Positions 20,398 to 29,923 of a DNA stretch of 64,000 bases are shown piece after piece. The notes beneath the pieces are model-generated. The model did no database searches. It was not told the origin of the DNA and saw nothing but the letters and a program-made list of their open reading frames with translations. The position numbers and the translations under genes are program-made. How positions within the stretch are numbered: the stretch's first letter is position 1; each line of letters opens with the position of its first letter. This DNA is from Ectobius pallidus (lineage: Eukaryota > Arthropoda > Insecta > Blattodea > Ectobiidae), in the NCBI GenBank assembly GCA_964059195.1, contig CAXKWD010000008.1, forward strand, positions 49,146,502 to 49,210,501, read 5' to 3'.

Positions 20398-21257
20398 ATG
20401 GGAATTGAAATACAAGTATACAGAGCAAGAATAGGCCTATTTTCGGGCAGCGGGAGCAAAACAGGGGGTCAGAAGAAGTCAACGGGGGAAAATGGAAAGA
20501 TGACATGGCACATCGTCCTGATCCTGGCCTTCCTGCTCGTAATAGGGGGGGTGGAAACTAATCCAGGACCTAACACGACGGAATCAGACACCGCACAAGG
20601 AAATATGGAGGAGATGAATATACTACTGGAAATGGTACAGAACATGTCAACAAAACTAGATAAATCACAGAAAGACTGGAGCGGACTAAGAACTGAGGTC
20701 AACCAGGTCAAAAAAGAAGTGGAAAAACAAAAAAAGGAATACAAAATCAGAGCAGTAGAGATGACGAAACCAGGAGAAAGAACATTATTATTTTCGGAAT
20801 GGAAGAAATTCCATATGAGAAGAAATGGGACACATGCCACAGGGTGCTAGAGCTCTTCACAGCGGTACTCCACGTGAATCTATCGGATCTGCACATAGAC
20901 ACAGTTCAGTGGATTGGTGACCACAGAAGAGGGAGACCGCTCATGGTGAGATTTGCAAGCCAGATGACTAAGGAGATAGTTATGGAACGAACAAAGCTCC
21001 TCAGAGGGTACAACATAAGAATAACCCATGATTACGATTTTGATACACGTATGAAGAGAAGAGAATAAATGGTACATCTGGCAGAAGCAAGGAGCAGAGG
21101 GCAATTCGCAGTACTTAAACATGACAAGATCAAAATCAATGGTAAAACATACGGGGTGGAGCATTTTAAAAAGAAAGACAGAAGAGACGATAACAACGAA
21201 GGTACAACAAGAGAAGAGACATATGGCTCCAAAAAAATCCAAGAGGTGATAACATGA
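20398..21257 (+). pseudogene. LINE B ORF1: 2A leader, coiled coil, RRM-like domain
   Basis: From ATG 20398 (an ATG at 20500 would put the hydrophobic leader right at the N-terminus) the frame gives IVLILAFLLVIGGVETNPGP, an acidic linker, then a Lys/Glu-rich coiled-coil (KSQKDWSGLRTEVNQVKKEV). Near 20770-20790 a one-base shift moves coding to the next frame: NIIIFGMEEIPYEKKW and LVRF-like strands of the LINE ORF1 RRM-type fold, then TAA at 21066-21068, then ARSRGQFAVLKHDKIKING and YGVEHF. It ends with TGA at 21255-21257, overlapping ORF2's ATG. Likely role is RNA binding and particle assembly. Confidence 0.82.
20545..20571 (+). other. 2A-like peptide coding site in LINE B
   Basis: Codons for G-G-V-E-T-N-P-G-P directly after a ten-residue hydrophobic run. 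2A sequences make the ribosome skip the Gly-Pro bond and are known from APE-type non-LTR elements. The usual Asp five positions before the NPG is Gly here, as in LINE A. Confidence 0.8.
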
Positions 21258-24200
21258 TTGAGCACCAGCCGATAGGGAGCCAGAGGGTAGCGTCAGCAAG
21301 TGCACAGGGAGGAGATAAACGACCTGACAGTCAACAGACAGGTACAACGGAGCGGAGATATGACACGGCAGCAAGTTACGTCAGCCCCAAGCGCGTGTGG
21401 AGGACGGCTTCCAAAGCGCTGACGCAACTTGAGGCTACAACCGACTCAGCAGGTGAAAAAACTCAACAGGTGGAGTCAAGGATAGAAGATTTGCCGAACA
21501 TCGCCCCCGCACATGAAGGTAATAGTATACCAGTTTTGGTGGATGACCTAGAAACCTATTCTTCCCCCCATGGTAGTGTGTTACAAGTGAATAGGAGTGT
21601 GGACCAAAGCCTGTATAATTTAAGGAACTGGGTGACGAAAAAGGCATGGGATAGAATATGTAAACATAACATAAATTTATATATAGGATTTTTCAACATA
21701 GAGGGTCTGATAAAAGCTATTGCTGACAAGGAAATATATAACTTGCTAAAGGGGATACACATTTTAGGAATCGCGGAAACATGGTTAAAGAAAGAGGATA
21801 AAATTAGTTTAAAGGGGTATACATGCATAAGCAAAAGTAGAGTTAAAAAGAGCAAATGCGGAAGAACACCAGGGGGGCTGGCGTTTTTAATAGATAACGA
21901 GATAATTATGAAGGTGAAAATGGTAGAGACAAAAAACGAAGAAAGTTTATGGATTCAATGGTCAGAGGAAGAGTGTAATACAAATTTACTTATGGGAGTA
22001 GTATATCATCATCCACGTGATTCTAAATTTTATAATCCGAAATTTTTCGAAGAGTTGGAAGAAGACATAGAAATGCTATCAAATAAATTTGTGTAACATG
22101 AAATATGTATCCTCGGGGATTTTAATGCTAGAATTGGAAATAGAGACGCACAAGAATTAAATATAGGTGAACCTGGGTTTTTTTAAGGGAACTTAGGAGA
22201 AGTAAGAGTGAGAAACAGTAAAGATATGAAAATCAATAAAGAAGGGGAGAAGCTGATTGAATTGTGTGAAGGGAACAGTTTAACAATATTGAATGGGAAC
22301 TTCGCAGGAGACATTGAAGGAAATTTTACATATGTGAGCAAATTAGGCGCGAGTGTAATCGATTATGCTTTAATGTCACAGCATGTAGTCGAGTATACCG
22401 TAGATTTCTCCATAGAGGAAACAGGGACAAGTAATCACTTAATGTTAAAGGTATATATCTCCTTCCCCAGAGAAAACACTAGGCGGAAGGTAAAAGCAAA
22501 TTGGGATGGAAGGAACAAAGATAACCAGCACCAATACAAGATAATATGGTTAGAAGAAGAAATGGAAGCCTTTCACAACAAATTAAGGGGAAAAGAATCA
22601 GAGATTTTAGAAGTAGGAATAAATAAGTGCATAGAAGAAGGTAAGAACGAAGAGGCAGTTAAGCTGATTTACCAGGTATTGAATAGGGTGGGGCACAAGG
22701 TGAAAAGTAAAAGCTATAAGGGGAAAAACGTTAACAACTTTTATGATAATGAATGTTTAAGGAAAAGAAATAGTCTAAGGAAGGAATATAAAAGGTGGAT
22801 AAATAATGATAAGGAAGAAAACAGGGCCAAGTTCGTAGAGATAAGAAGGGAATACAATGAGTTAATTAAGCAGAAAAAATTAAATTTCAACAGGGCTGAG
22901 AGCGAAAAAATAAACAAATGGCTAAGAAACAACAATACACAGAAGATTTTGAATTATGTAAGTAATATACACAAAGTAGAATCAGTCAGAAACATGCCTA
23001 CCGAACAGGATTGGAAAAAAACATTTCGACCAAATGTTTAACAGGGAGAGTGGGGTTATACATAGGAATTGGGTTACCACAGAGCTAATAATAAAAGATG
23101 AAATATTAGATAAAGATATCAGTGAGGGGGAACTCAGGACAGTTATTTTAAAACTGAAACCCAATAAGGCTCCGGGATTGGATGGGATACAGCCGAAAAT
23201 CTGGAAGGAAGTGACAAAGAATGCAAGGTGGATGAATATACTGGTTAAACTGTTCAACAGGATAAAGACTTCCAACGAAATACCGAACATTTGGAAAAAG
23301 GCTTTGGTCGTACCGATATACAAGAAAAAGGGGAACAGCGCGAATCCGAATTCCTACCGAGGAATTAGCTTACATCCGGCAATTTACAAATTGTACGTGA
23401 GCATACTAACCAATAGACTAGTAGCAGGGGAGGGAGAGCATAACACTTTATCAAAATGGCAAAATGGTTTTAGAAAGGGGAGAAGGACATACGATAATAT
23501 ATTTATATTTTCCACACTGAAGGAAAAATACCTACAAAATAAAAGGGCTAAGCTATACTGGTGCTTTATAGACTTAGAAAAGGCCTTCGACACAGTAAAT
23601 AGAAATATGCTATGGAAAAAATTAAAGATGAAGGGGGTCAGCAAAGCTTTTATCAGTAATCTAAGATGCTTATACGATAATATAGAATTCTGTATAAAGT
23701 TGGACAATTTAAATAACATATCGGAAACTATTAGTCAAGGGAGAGGTCTTAGGCAAGGTTGCGCCATGAGCCCTCAACTATTTTTGGTATACATAGATGA
23801 TATATTACAAAGTTGCTCGAGTTCAGATCAACATTCACCAACAGTTAAAAATGAGGAGATTCCTGGCCTAATCTTCGTGGATGACCTCTGCCTAATATCA
23901 TTAACACAGATAGGGTTGCAAAGGAAATTGGATAAGGTGCATCAATTCTGCAAGGATTGGGATCTTAAAATAAATACTAAGAAAACCCAAGTAATGGTAG
24001 GAAATAAAGGTCTAATTAGAAGCAGAAAAGAGAGATGGATGCTAGATGGGGCACAGCTGGAACCGGTAAGCAAGGTAAAATACCTAGGCCTAGAAATTAA
24101 CCACAAAGGAACATGGGAACCCCAGAGGAAGGCAAGTTGGATTGCAGGAAAACTAGCTATAAATAAAATAAGGACAATTAAAACGGAACTGCCGAACATT

Positions 24201-25103
24201 GAATACAAATTATTATTCAACATATATAGATCAATAGTAGAAGCTAAGGTCTTATACGGAATTGAAATATGGGGAGACAAAGATGCATGGTTAACATTTG
24301 ACAAAATAAGGGCGCGATTTGCCAAAGTAGTGCTCAACCTACCGCAATCGGCCTCTAATGAGGCAGCTAGATGCGAATTAGGTTTGGACAGCATGAAAGG
24401 AGTGGTTATGAGTAGGATTATGAAATATTACGATTATATATGGAACAAAGAAGAGGGTAACTTACTCAAACTATGCCTTATGGAACAAATTGAAATGGGG
24501 AACAAATACCTAAATTCAGGGAAAGCAAGAAAGGGCAGAATTGAGGACATAAAGTCCCAGCTTGAGAAATTAGGAATTGGCATGTTTTGGGGAAAAATGC
24601 TAAGCCGGGAGCTAGATATTAAAACAATTAACAACATTATACTGCAGCAAGCTAGGGACAGCAGAAGACAAGAATGCTTAGGGATAATGAAAGAGAAAAT
24701 TTCGTTAGTTTTTTACGTGCAAGTGAAAACGGAATGGGTACAAGAAAATTATGTAAGTAGTTGCTCTCAAAACGAGATTACGGGCTGGGCATGGTTCAGG
24801 TTAGGCATATGGAAATTACGGTATAGTAGGAGGAACTTTGAGAAGGGTAAGTGCCCACTGTGTAAAGGGAATGAAAATCCCCAACATATAATGCTAGAAT
24901 GTATAGCAATTGAGAGATGGAGACAAAAGTACTTAGAGAAAGAGTTGAGGGAACTGCATCCAAATGTACTTTACAACAGAGTAATAAACAATAATAAGAA
25001 TATAGATGTAAGAAAGTTGGGGAAACTATTATACAATATCAAAAATAACTGGGAACGGGCGATTGAAAGAGAGACGGTAGAAGAAGAACCAGGCCAAGAG
25101 TAA
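21254..25103 (+). pseudogene. LINE B ORF2: APE endonuclease and reverse transcriptase
   Basis: The ATG at 21254 overlaps the ORF1 stop (ATGA). After a roughly 135-residue leader the endonuclease motifs appear: LYIGFFNIEGL, ILGIAETWL, MGVVYHHPRD, ILGDFNARIG, VIDYALMS, SNHLMLKV. Stops at 22094 and 22184 (both TAA, in frame) and a one-base shift near 23000-23030 break it. RT then runs open from 23034: KPNKAPGLDGIQPKIW, SYRGISLHPAIYKLY, CFIDLEKAFDTVNRN, GLRQGCAMSPQLFLVYIDD, GLIFVDDLCLIS (FVDD in place of FADD), VKYLGLEIN, and a C-terminal CCHC, CPLCKGNENPQHIMLEC. About 1,280 residues if uninterrupted. Confidence 0.9.
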
Positions 25104-25237
25104 CACCTTGTAAGCTTCCGGGAGGGTAGGTGCATAATGCTAGAAGTATGCTAAATTTAAAAAAAAAAAGTGGAATACATATGAAAGGAAAATTACTTAA
25201 GAACAAGTATATAGAAAAAAGGTATTACACATGAGCG

Positions 25238-25831
25238 ATGCCAGAAGATAAACATAAACGTTGTACAGATTGCAGCCTGACTCAGCACGTCCCTCAAGAA
25301 TGCACTGAATCAGCAGAGGTGGAGAAACGTGACGACAGCACGCAACAGAGTTCAAGCAGCGATTCGGAGGAATCAAATGACCTAAGTTCACAGAACACCG
25401 ATGTCAGCAACAGATTTACTGAAAACAGGATTCCAGAACGGATAGCGAAAATTCGGAAAGGGAGAAAAGAAATATTAAAAGAATCTAGAATTGTTGAATT
25501 AACTAAAAAATTTCAATGTGAAAGATACGCGTTTTTTAGATTAACCGATAATAAGATACTTGAATTTATTAGAAAATATTTAGCCGCGTTTTATGTTGGA
25601 AATTTTATACATATTCATGGGATGTCAAAGGCGTTCTGTGAACTTTGGCTAAAGAATGAAGGTCTGCCAACACGAGATAGCCTATTTGAATTATACGTGT
25701 GGTTTGGTAAAGAAAGAGGGATGGATAGGGATATAATATTAGATGACTTAAGAACATTGGGGTATTATTTCCAAAATATTAGAGAAGAAAGACTCCACAA
25801 GGAAAGAGTAAGAAGAAACTACAAGTTATGA
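25238..25831 (+). CDS. LINE B third ORF, unknown function
   Basis: 197 aa, intact, 134 bp after the ORF2 stop and inside the element's TSDs. Residues 1-70 look disordered: a Cys pair (CTDCSL) then an acidic Ser-rich tract (TQQSSSSDSEESNDLSSQ). Residues 85-197 look folded: basic RIAKIRKGRKEILKESR, then alternating hydrophobic and aromatic segments (ILEFIRKYLAAFYVGNFI, FCELWLKNEGLP, LFELYVWFGKERGMD, LRTLGYYFQ), ending in a basic tail. I do not recognise a family. It could be an accessory protein of the element, a captured host fragment or a separate nested insertion. An ORF after the pol ORF is unusual for this kind of LINE. Confidence 0.65.
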   Translation: MPEDKHKRCTDCSLTQHVPQECTESAEVEKRDDSTQQSSSSDSEESNDLSSQNTDVSNRFTENRIPERIAKIRKGRKEILKESRIVELTKKFQCERYAFFRLTDNKILEFIRKYLAAFYVGNFIHIHGMSKAFCELWLKNEGLPTRDSLFELYVWFGKERGMDRDIILDDLRTLGYYFQNIREERLHKERVRRNYKL

Positions 25832-25955
25832 AATGTTAATGTTAATTGTAGTGGGACACTGGAGCAATACTTTGTAAGCAAAGGTGGCCCATTTATTGAT
25901 ATATATGTTGTTTGTGAACTGCTGAATATTTAAATAAATGATATGCATATAATGA

Positions 25956-25970
25956 CATTCACATTTGTTC
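25956..25970. repeat. right TSD of LINE B
   Basis: CATTCACATTTGTTC, identical to 20266-20280. Confidence 0.93.
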
Positions 25971-26034
25971 TACTTACGTAATATTGCGTTTCTTCTAAAT
26001 TATGTTGCTGTTTATATCTTGTTACTTCTTGTTG

Positions 26035-26879
26035 TGTTACGTACACATTTTGCCATCTTTTGTTTGCGCAAGTCTCCTTCCGTTTGTTTCCGGGTGTGTT
26101 CTTTATTTAGCCCTTCTGGCTTCCTGCTTTGTTTTTCTTTTCTCTTTGCCCGCAAAACGCTCTCTTTATGCAGTAGCTGGAACTAACTGAGGGGGCGTTT
26201 CCCGGGAGGAGTGTTCTGGTTCCGATCGCGGAATATTAGGGAGTTGACTACCGATCTCCGTGCGAGCAAGTGCTCTCCTCTCTTCATGCAAGTGACTTGG
26301 TTGGGATCGCCGTCTTGCATCGTGGAGGCTTCTGTCTACCTTGGAGCTGGAGGGCTTGCCTATGAGGTTTCGTGGATGCCTTTGCGATCAGTAACTTTCA
26401 TCATGTAACTTGGTTTCACCTTCTATACAATTAATTTTGCAGGTATGTTTTTTCAATTGTTTTTGTCGCTGGTGGGCTTTTGTTTATTTAACTTAGCTTT
26501 CGTTTTGTTCTACCCACCAGCTTTTCTTAATTTCGGTTGCCTTTTCTTGCGTTATGTTCTATTCACGGAGGGATGCTTGCCAAACCTAACTGACTTAGTT
26601 ATTCAGCTTAGTTATTTTTGTTGAGCCATTATATTGCTGGTTTTCTTTGCATTCCTGCTTCACAGGATGTTTTCAAGATTTACTTGCTGTACACATTGTT
26701 TGTAGAGTCACCCCTTTCATTGGGACCTTATTGAGATTGGAATAAATTGGCATTATTGAACTTCTAATTTTTATATTTGCTGTGGAAACCCCTAATTCCT
26801 GTAAACTTGATGTTACCAGTGGGGAATATTAGTTGGATATTGTACGGCCTTGGGTGTATAGCCCTTGTAGCACGTTACA
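26035..26879 (+). repeat. candidate 5' LTR of the first gypsy-like element
   Basis: It begins TGTTACGT and ends ACGTTACA, an inverted pair starting TG and ending CA. An AATAAA lies near 26740. Directly after it is TACTGGCAGCAGAGCG, a plausible primer-binding site, and gag begins 140 bp later. No second LTR exists in the window to confirm the edges, because the 3' half of the element is missing. Confidence 0.45.
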
Positions 26880-27019
26880 TACTGGCAGCAGAGCGCACTC
26901 GGTCGCTTTTTCGCTCCTTTTATGGGGTGTTTCTTTTGAAATTTGCGTGGGGTTTTCACATAGTTTTCTGGAGTTTTTCACATAGTTTATTCTTGGGAAA
27001 GTTTCAATATTCTGGCATC

Positions 27020-28416
27020 ATGGACGACCGTGCTATATCTCAAGACGCTCTGCGTAAGCATGAACTGAGGTTTGCTGCGGTTTCGTGGAAGATGTGGATT
27101 CGGATCTGTCAGCATTACTGGCCAAATGTAAAGAGATTAAACTCTTAGACAAACCTGTTGTTGCTGCGTATTTCAGTGATGATGTTAATAATGAGAATGG
27201 TAGGATAGAAGCTGCCCTTCAGGAATTTAAGGAGACCGTGATTGAATTTCAAGCTACTGGACTAATCGACAAACAGTTTCGTAGGTTACGTCACAGAATC
27301 GTTCTTTGGAAAAATCGTAATGCAGTTATTGCTCAGCTCACCGAATGTAATGATATTCTTCTAGCCCAACAGAGTAGGGATAAGAAATTTTCCGAATTAA
27401 TTGAAAATCTGAAATTTCTGAAAACTAGCTTAGCTGATACTAATTCTAGTAGAGATAAATCTGTTAGCTTGCCTGGGCCGTCTGGGGATTTTTCCCAAAC
27501 GAGTATTTTGGATATGCCTAATAGCGTGACAGCAGAAGGGCTTGGTACACAGCCCGTTCAACCGACTGTAGTATTGCAGCCTGCATCCTCTAATGGCATT
27601 CAACAACCATTGGGTGGTCTTGGAAGTTTCAAGTTTCGCATGCTTGAGCTTTCGAACCCGGTTGAACTTCTGTTGCAGGAGTTTCCATATTTTGAAATCT
27701 GTGATTCTCAGCAAGCCTTTCACTTTCTTAAATGTCTTGTGACCTTTTGTAATCAAGTGAGGAATTTCCAAATTAGTGACTTTCAGGTTTTGCAAATATA
27801 GTTCTCTCACACTAAAGGAAAATTAGCCAGGTTAATTACGGAAGCCATTAGTTCCAGATCAAACATTATTTCTTTTGAAGAAACTGTCGTTAAAAAATTT
27901 ATCCCCACTAGATTGTTTCATTCTCTATTATCTGAGCTTTACTATAGAACTCAGACTCTTTCTGAGAGATTTTTGCAATTTGCTGAGACCAATGAGCTGG
28001 TTAAGGGGGCCTTGTTAGTTCCCCAGTCTGAAGCCGAGGCTGTGCGTATGGTTGGAATAGGTGCTCGGTTGCCAGAAGTTCGTAGTCTATTTTTGGGATT
28101 ATTTCCGCCCACTACGTGGCGTCAGCTGCGTGACTTGGGTCCTAACCTAAATGATGCGGCGGCAGCCCACCAACAAGAGACTAGTGGCTCAGTGCTAAAT
28201 TCTGGCGGCAGTGCTAGGGGTGTCCCTAATGGTTCTGGATTTAGCCGACCTTCTCCTAACCTGCCAAATCGTGGGGTTAGGCCACCTTTACAATGCTCTT
28301 GGTATGGTAAAGTGGGGCATTCCATCGATAGATGTTGGGCTAAATTAGGACGTAGACCCTTCAATAATCGAAATGGATCTTCCAGTCAGCAAGGGGGACC
28401 GAATCGGAACCCATGA
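27020..28416 (+). pseudogene. gypsy-like gag
   Basis: ATG at 27020 (MDDRAISQDALRKHELRF). A one-base shift near 27075 moves coding to the frame starting EDVDSDLSALLAKCKE, an in-frame TAG stands at 27799, and coding then continues to TGA 28414-28416. The middle has a helical capsid-like region. The C-terminus has a knuckle, CSWYGKVGHSIDRC, whose second Cys is Tyr, then an Arg/Asn/Gly-rich basic tail. The stop falls right after this tail, where gag should end, and pol continues in the same frame. Confidence 0.75.
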
Positions 28417-28420
28417 CTAG
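28414..28420 (+). promoter_or_regulatory. candidate stop-readthrough site UGA-CUAG between gag and pol
   Basis: The gag stop TGA is followed directly by CTAG. UGA followed by CUA(G) is a known leaky context that promotes readthrough in viral and animal mRNAs. Pol continues in the same frame (LAVKSANN...) with the protease about 40 codons later. The fit is positional and contextual; no measurement is possible here. Confidence 0.5.
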
Positions 28421-29923
28421 CTGTGAAATCTGCTAATAACCATTCAGAGACGGAAAATTTCCCTATAGTAGCAAAACTAGAGAGTAAGCTTCCCTTACTC
28501 CAAATCTCTTTAAATTCTCATTACTGCCAGGCTTTACTGGACTCTGGAAGTAGCTTTTGTCTGGTTAACTATGATTTTGCTTATGCCAACGGATTTCATA
28601 TTGACTCTGGCACTCAGGTTTGTTGTAGTGTGGATCAAAGTCCAGTGGTCACTTATGGGAGGACCACCCTCAGAGTCAAAATAGTTAAATTTACCTGGAA
28701 TTTCCAATTTTTTAGGTGAAAAATTTGCCGGTCATTGCTGTCCTAGGGGAAGATTTTTTGGCCAAAACCCAGAGTATTCTTGATTTGGGCCAGAGGAATT
28801 AACGCTACAGGTTTAGCCCGGAAACAGTAGCGCCTTTCCTTCTTGGCTTTCGCAATGTCGACTACAAGGTCATTGGGGCCAAGATTGACCCTCTATTTCA
28901 AGAAGGACTTCCTGAGGGTCTGCAATTGTCTCATCTTTCTTCGGAAAGTGCTGACGATATTTGTCGTCTGATCAGGAGTTTCCCGGACGTCCTGACTAAC
29001 GAACTTGGTCTCACTAACCTCATAGAATATGATATAGTGCTTAACGACGATAAACCGGTCAGGTTACCGCCGTACCGTTTATCTCCTCCGAGGATGCAAG
29101 CCTTAAAGACCAAAATACAATCCTTATTGGATAAAGGTATAATAAGACATTCTAAATCTGCTTATTCCAGCCCAATCTTTCTAGTCCCTAAAGGAAGTGA
29201 CGATTTTCGCCCGGTGGTTGATTACAGGGTTTTGAATAGCAAAATCGCTATAGAATCGGTTCCATTGCCCGATGTGCATAACAACTTTCACTGGTTTCAC
29301 AAAGCTAAGTACTTTACCAGTCTAGATCTCAATAGCGCTTACCATCAAATCCCGCTTACTGAGCGCTCTATGCAATTAACCGCCTTCGCTACTGACTGGA
29401 ATTTATTTGAATATACCCGTTTGCCTTTCGGGATTTCTGTTGGCGCACAGGTGCTCACACGTCTGTGGGATAGTATTTTTCCCGACGTCAAATTTGTCTA
29501 CGTATTTAACTATTTAGATGACTTATTGTTTATTCTGAGTCTTACGAGGAGCACCTGGCTCATCTTCGTGAGGTTTTTTTGAGACTCCGGAACGCTCACC
29601 TTACTGTCAACCCATCCAAAGTGAATTTTTTGGCGAAACGACTTTCGTTTCTGAGCCATTTGATCAGTCCTTCCGGCGTTACTATAGATCCAGACCGGAC
29701 CCAGAAGATCAGGGATTTTCCTGTTCCCCGTAACACTAAAGCCGTTGCTCGGTTTGTGGGTATGATAAACTATTTCGCCAAGTTCATTCCCGGCTGTGCC
29801 GACTTGTGTGCGCCTTTAAATGCTCTCAGGAAAAAGAATGTTAAATTTCTCTGGCAGGACCAGCATCAGCGAGCTTTTGAAGAACTCAAAATAAGGATCG
29901 CTAATCCGCTGGTTTTGGCGATG
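28417..29923 (+). pseudogene. gypsy-like pol: protease and RT
   Basis: Protease active site ALLDSGSSFCLVN lies in frame with gag. A shift near 28710 follows, then RT: FPDVLTNELGLTNLI, YRLSPPRMQALKTKI, GIIRHSKSAYSSPIFLVPK, DFRPVVDYRVLNSKI, FTSLDLNSAYHQIPL, TRLPFGISVGAQV and YLDDLLFIL (the catalytic Y-x-D-D, decayed nearby), with a shift near 29575, then the thumb (LIDPSGVTIDPDRT-like) and GMINYFAKFIPG. This is Ty3/gypsy RT order. It is broken at 29924 by the Transib element and resumes at 31768. Confidence 0.85.

Larger units (their letters stand above)
20281..25955 (+). mobile_element. LINE B: complete 2A-bearing APE-type non-LTR retrotransposon
   Basis: A perfect 15-bp TSD brackets 5,675 bp containing a 5' UTR, ORF1 with a 2A-like peptide, ORF2 (endonuclease and RT) and a third ORF, then a short A/T-rich 3' end (AAATAAATGATATGCATATAATGA) without a poly-A tail. 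APE endonuclease plus RT, the 2A leader and no visible RNase H suggest the CR1/L2/Crack-like assemblage. Clade placement needs a tree. Lesions found: one frameshift and one stop in ORF1, two stops and one frameshift in ORF2. It looks full length but inactive. Confidence 0.92.
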
